A stretch of 64,000 nt of DNA, from the NCBI RefSeq assembly GCF_046630445.1, contig NC_092333.1:98974001-99038000 (forward strand), in the 5' to 3' direction. The notes beneath the pieces were generated by a model, which was not told the DNA's origin, made no database searches, and saw only the letters and a list, made by a program, of their open reading frames with translations. The position numbers and the translations under genes are program-made. Positions 60,523 through 64,000 of this stretch are shown here, one piece after another. How positions within the stretch are numbered: the stretch's first letter is position 1; each line of letters opens with the position of its first letter. Origin of the DNA: Rutidosis leptorrhynchoides. Lineage: Eukaryota; Streptophyta; Magnoliopsida; Asterales; Asteraceae.

Positions 60523-60572
60523 GCCATGCGATCGCATGGCAAAAACACTGAAAACTCATGCGATCGCATGAG
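60523..60572. repeat. Pair of CATGCGATCGCATG palindromes in the solo LTR
   Basis: GCCATGCGATCGCATGGC (60523-60540) and CTCATGCGATCGCATGAG (60555-60572), both perfect 18-bp palindromes, followed by GTACTGTAGCAGGCC. The second palindrome is identical to the one at 4136-4153 in the Athila leader. Confidence 0.92.
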
Positions 60573-60626
60573 GTACTGTAGCAGGCCACATACTATAAAA
60601 GCTCGATTCATTCCTCCGTATTATTA

Positions 60627-60697
<71 letters not shown>

Positions 60698-61522
60698 ATT
60701 ATTATTATTAATCTTATTATAATATTATTATTAGTAGTATATATACCTAAAATACTACGACGAGGTTATGAGCGTGTCACCTTAAAAATGGGTTTTTGAG
60801 CGGGATAGAGCTAAGAAAATTATGGGTTATTGCCAAGGAGGTTATGGGTAATGTTCGAGGGTATATTTGTGAATCAAATCTAGTGTTTATCATCTCTGTT
60901 GCATCTACGTACTTTCCTACAATATTGAATCTCAATATTGATACGTAAGCACTCATATTTTATCTTTTATACATTAATTGTGTATCCATGTCTAGTACTC
61001 GAGTATATATATTTATGCATGCTTGTATGCTAAATTTTGTCGTTAAACAGTTATGATGAATCACGAAGTAAATACATATATTACTGATAAAAGGTATATG
61101 ATATGCATATTTTTGGAAAGCTGGCGAAAAATCAATAACTTTTCATTTAGAAATCGCGTAATTTCGGTGAACGAATTAAAAGATATGATCAACTGAATTA
61201 TGATTGACATTGATTGAAATTGCTTTTGAAACTTGTTTGTAAGAATGATAAATTGGATTTTTGAATATTACCAGCCAAGTAAATGAATCCATATATAAGG
61301 CACGTCTCGTTTTATTGAATTATTGTCAAAATTGACTTTTTGAAACGACTTTGGATAACTTTTGTATGTCGATCTCGAGCATTAGGATTGTTATACACTA
61401 TGACCTGACCTTGCTTGATAGACATTTATTGACCAACATATGTTCTCTAGGTTGAGATCTACGGTTATTTGGTAATCCGAGTTTCGATCACATTTTGGTG
61501 AATGACTTTATATGCTGCTAAG

Positions 61523-61708
61523 GTGAGTTTCATATGATCCCTTTTACTCAATATATTTTTGGGATGAGAATACATGCGACTGTTTTTAAATACTGAAAAT
61601 ACTAGATTTATATGCGTGAGTTTCATATGATCCCTTTTACTCAATATATTTTTGGGCTGAGAATACATGCGACTGTTTTTAAATACTGAAAATACTAGAT
61701 TTATATGC
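61523..61708 (+). repeat. 93-bp tandem duplication in the solo LTR
   Basis: Units at 61523-61615 and 61616-61708, nearly identical (one A/C change seen), each holding the conserved TGGG(A/C)TGAGAATACATGC module. A third, diverged copy of the module follows at about 61756-61773. Confidence 0.92.
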
Positions 61709-63173
61709 GTGAGTTTCATTGCTCCCTTTTTAATTGCTTTTGCAATCTATATTTTTGGGCTGAGAATACATGCACTTTATTTTAAACGCAATGGATACAA
61801 GTACATACTAAATTCTACACTGAGTTTGAACCGAAAATCCCTTAGCTTTGGTAACTAGTAACTGCCAGTTATAAGAACTGGTGGGCGCGAGTAGTAGTAT
61901 ATGGATCCATAGGGCTTGATATCCCCGTCCGAGCTAGAGCACTAGCCTTTTAACGGATGTATGCTATTTGAGAAGCGTACACGTTGGTTTGCGTGTATTA
62001 TTAAGATGATTATACAAAGGGTACAAATTATATATACGTTAAAGTTTAGTTACCAGGGTGCTCAATTTCGTAGAATATTTTGATAAACGTTTCTGGATGA
62101 AACAACTGAAATCTTGTGATCCATCTTTATATACAGATTATGTGAAACATACAAACTATGAACTCACAAACCTTTGTGTTGACACTTGTTAGCATGTTTA
62201 TTCTCAGGTTCCCTAGAAGTCTTCCGCTGTTTGCTTATATGATAGACAAGCTATGTGCATGGAGTCTTATATGGCATATTTTTCAAGAAAACGTTGCATT
62301 CACCAATTCATCATCATGTACCTTATTTTGACTGCATTGTCAACGGAAGTACTATTGTAAACTATTATATACGATGATTGTCTATATGTAGAAATCATCA
62401 GATGTCGAAAACCTTTGATTTAAATATTCATTTATGGTGTGCCTTTTCAAAAGAATGCAATGTTTACAAAACGTATCATATAGAGTTCAAATATCTCGCA
62501 ATGAAATCAATGAATGACGTGTTCGTCCACATGGATTTGGAGCGATCGTCACAATTAGTGTCTATGGCTCAAGTCTAACATGAATATGTGATTTATATGC
62601 TCGATCTTATTGTTTTGAGTAACTAGCATGAACTTGATAAATGGGTGTGTTTGATCTTGAGATTTAGTTGCTTAAATGTTGTTAGATGTTAAAAGTGCAT
62701 GTATTAAATGTGTTACTAGCATCACTAGCTTTAATTTGGTGTGTAGGTTGACTTAGAAAGACTCCATAAACATAATTGCTAAATTTATGATTTTGAGTTA
62801 GGGTTTGATAGAAGTAAAATAGATTTTTGATGCATTGAATGCTTTGCAATGTTATTTGTAATGTTTAGTAGTATTGTATACATAATTACCTACGAAACGG
62901 CGTATTATATGTGTGCATTTAATTCCCGAATCATCAATATGCATTTATGAACTTGAAGCATTTATGATGAACATTAAATGAGCATTCAACTTGGATTTGA
63001 TTATTGTAAATGATGTTTTTTTATTATGAAAGGTGTTTAGTTGTATTCCTCGTTAAATTACCTTTTCAACGATATAAGATATGTGTTTTGAATGTTTACG
63101 ATTCATTAGTTATGTTTGTTTGAAGTTTGGTTCGTGCACTTGTTAAAATTCAGAAACAGCATTTTTCCAGGTA

Positions 63174-63323
63174 CAGGAGCGCCGCTTCTGCACTAAGAGC
63201 GCCGCTCCTGGTCAGTCTTTTGTGGAGTTTTTCTTCAGATGTCAGGAGCGCCACTTCTGGAAACAAGAGCGCCACTTCTGGGTCCTCAAGAGCACCGCTC
63301 CTGGTTTTGGTGCGCCGCTCCTG
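63174..63323. repeat. Array of six GAGCGCCGCTC-like palindromic units in the element 6 LTR
   Basis: Units start at about 63174, 63195, 63243, 63265, 63288 and 63310. The consensus is AGGAGCGCCGCTCCTG, with 7-bp arms AGGAGCG/CGCTCCT around one base. Differences are mainly G/A and C/T at CpGs. Confidence 0.9.
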
Positions 63324-64000
63324 TGCAGAAAAAGTAGACTAACTTATTATGTGTTTTCACAAATTCAACCCCGCTTACTCGCAACTCCGATGAACATGAA
63401 ACTTGGCCAACACGTTTATATATGATTACTAATTGAAGAAAAATTGTCGGATACCCGACCCGACCCCGTTGACGTTGACTTTGACCAAGTCTGACTTTTA
63501 ATCAAACTTAACCAAATACTTATGCAATTGTTCTAACGTGCTTTTATACTTGTATCTTGCATGAAACTTGACAATTTGACTCACATGCTATATTAATCGA
63601 GTCGTAATGAGCCATAGGACTAATTGAACAACTTTGACCGACTGTGTTTACCGATATTGATACAACCTATTTGTTTAGGTCAAGACTAGCATTTGTTCAT
63701 GCACACGTTTACTTTTTGAAGTACATTTATATTCGTGCACTTAAGGTGAGATCATAGTCCCACTTTTACTCTTTTATACTTATACTTGGGATGAGAAAAC
63801 ATAAACGATTTATACTTTTATATATTGAACACAAGTACGAAAACAAACATTCCGCGTACGAGTTAGAATAAAAATCCTCAATTCAATTATCATTAGTTAC
63901 ACTTGTAGGGTGTAAGCGAGTAATTATGTTGTGTGGCCATACGGGTTTGACGAGCCCTCATTCGGACGGTTCGCTACCGTTAGCGAATGAAATATAATTT

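Larger units (their letters stand above)
60247..62553 (+). mobile_element. Solo LTR of the element-5 family
   Basis: TGTGACAACCCGG...GCGATCGTCACA, 2307 bp, flanked by a perfect 5-bp duplication ATTAG (60242-60246 and 62554-62558). No internal region or second LTR, so it formed by LTR-LTR recombination. It holds (TA)n, (ATT)n, a perfect palindrome pair, and a 93-bp tandem duplication. Confidence 0.92.
59813..64000 (+). repeat. Element 6 LTR (partial), interrupted by a solo LTR
   Basis: It begins TGTAACATCCCGCC at 59813, a Ty3/gypsy-style LTR start, inside LINE ORF1. It continues at 62554 after the solo LTR and runs off the window. Its distal part contains the GAGCGCCGCTC array (63174-63323) and, at about 63743-63800, GAGATCATAGTCCCACTTTT and TGGGATGAGAAAACAT, equivalent to the module in the other LTR families. 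The other end and any internal region are outside the window. Confidence 0.65.

Overview
The window is nuclear DNA of a flowering plant. It is AT-rich and almost entirely nested transposable elements, with one ordinary host gene (a GT31 / DUF604 glycosyltransferase, three exons). The style of the Ty3/gypsy elements (TTAACGGGTAGGTAC before the 3' LTR, tRNA-iMet primer sites, Asn-rich gag) suggests Asteraceae; that is recognition, not proof.

Layout. 1-6531: 5' part of a minus-strand Athila element (LTR, tRNA-Asp primer site, leader, and a gag-pol frame open to the window edge). It sits in a plus-strand Tekay-type chromovirus, here element 2, seen in pieces at 6532-9129 and 22308-24824. Element 2 also holds a 193-bp hAT-type MITE (7958-8150) and a complete 13.2-kb minus-strand element, element 3 (9130-22302, TSD ATACA). 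24825-27643 is intergenic DNA with microsatellites and foldback repeats. 27760-28245 and 51000-51912 are the two halves of one L1-type LINE, split by element 5 (28246-50999, TSD TCTTA), a minus-strand element without pol. The upstream LTR of element 5 is itself split by element 4 (36754-49761, TSD AACAC), a plus-strand sister of element 3 whose two LTRs look almost identical. 52860-53048 is a short 5'-truncated LINE with a 15-bp TSD. 54287-57567 is the glycosyltransferase gene, with a SINE in intron 1 and a MITE upstream. 58640-59812 is a broken LINE ORF1. From 59813 another LTR (element 6) runs off the window, split by a solo LTR of the element-5 family (60247-62553, TSD ATTAG).

Most notable content. 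Elements 3 and 4 carry two extra open reading frames between primer site and gag: a Glu-rich acidic protein and an F-box protein with a Sel1-like region. Both frames stay open in both copies while gag-pol is broken in both. A hand count of F-box codon differences (about 20 silent, about 20 replacement) points to purifying selection. A plant-type 3' splice site lies just before the F-box ATG, and a second polypurine-tract-like motif lies between F-box and gag. Element 5 holds a fragment of a poly(A)-binding-protein gene and shares the leader block after the primer site with elements 3 and 4, so it may be mobilised by them. Unrelated element families carry different arrays of short CpG-centred palindromes (CATGCGATCGCATG; GTCGACCGACTG; GAGCGCCGCTC) in leaders or LTRs.

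Limits: all boundaries, TSDs and translations were read by eye; no database search or alignment was run.
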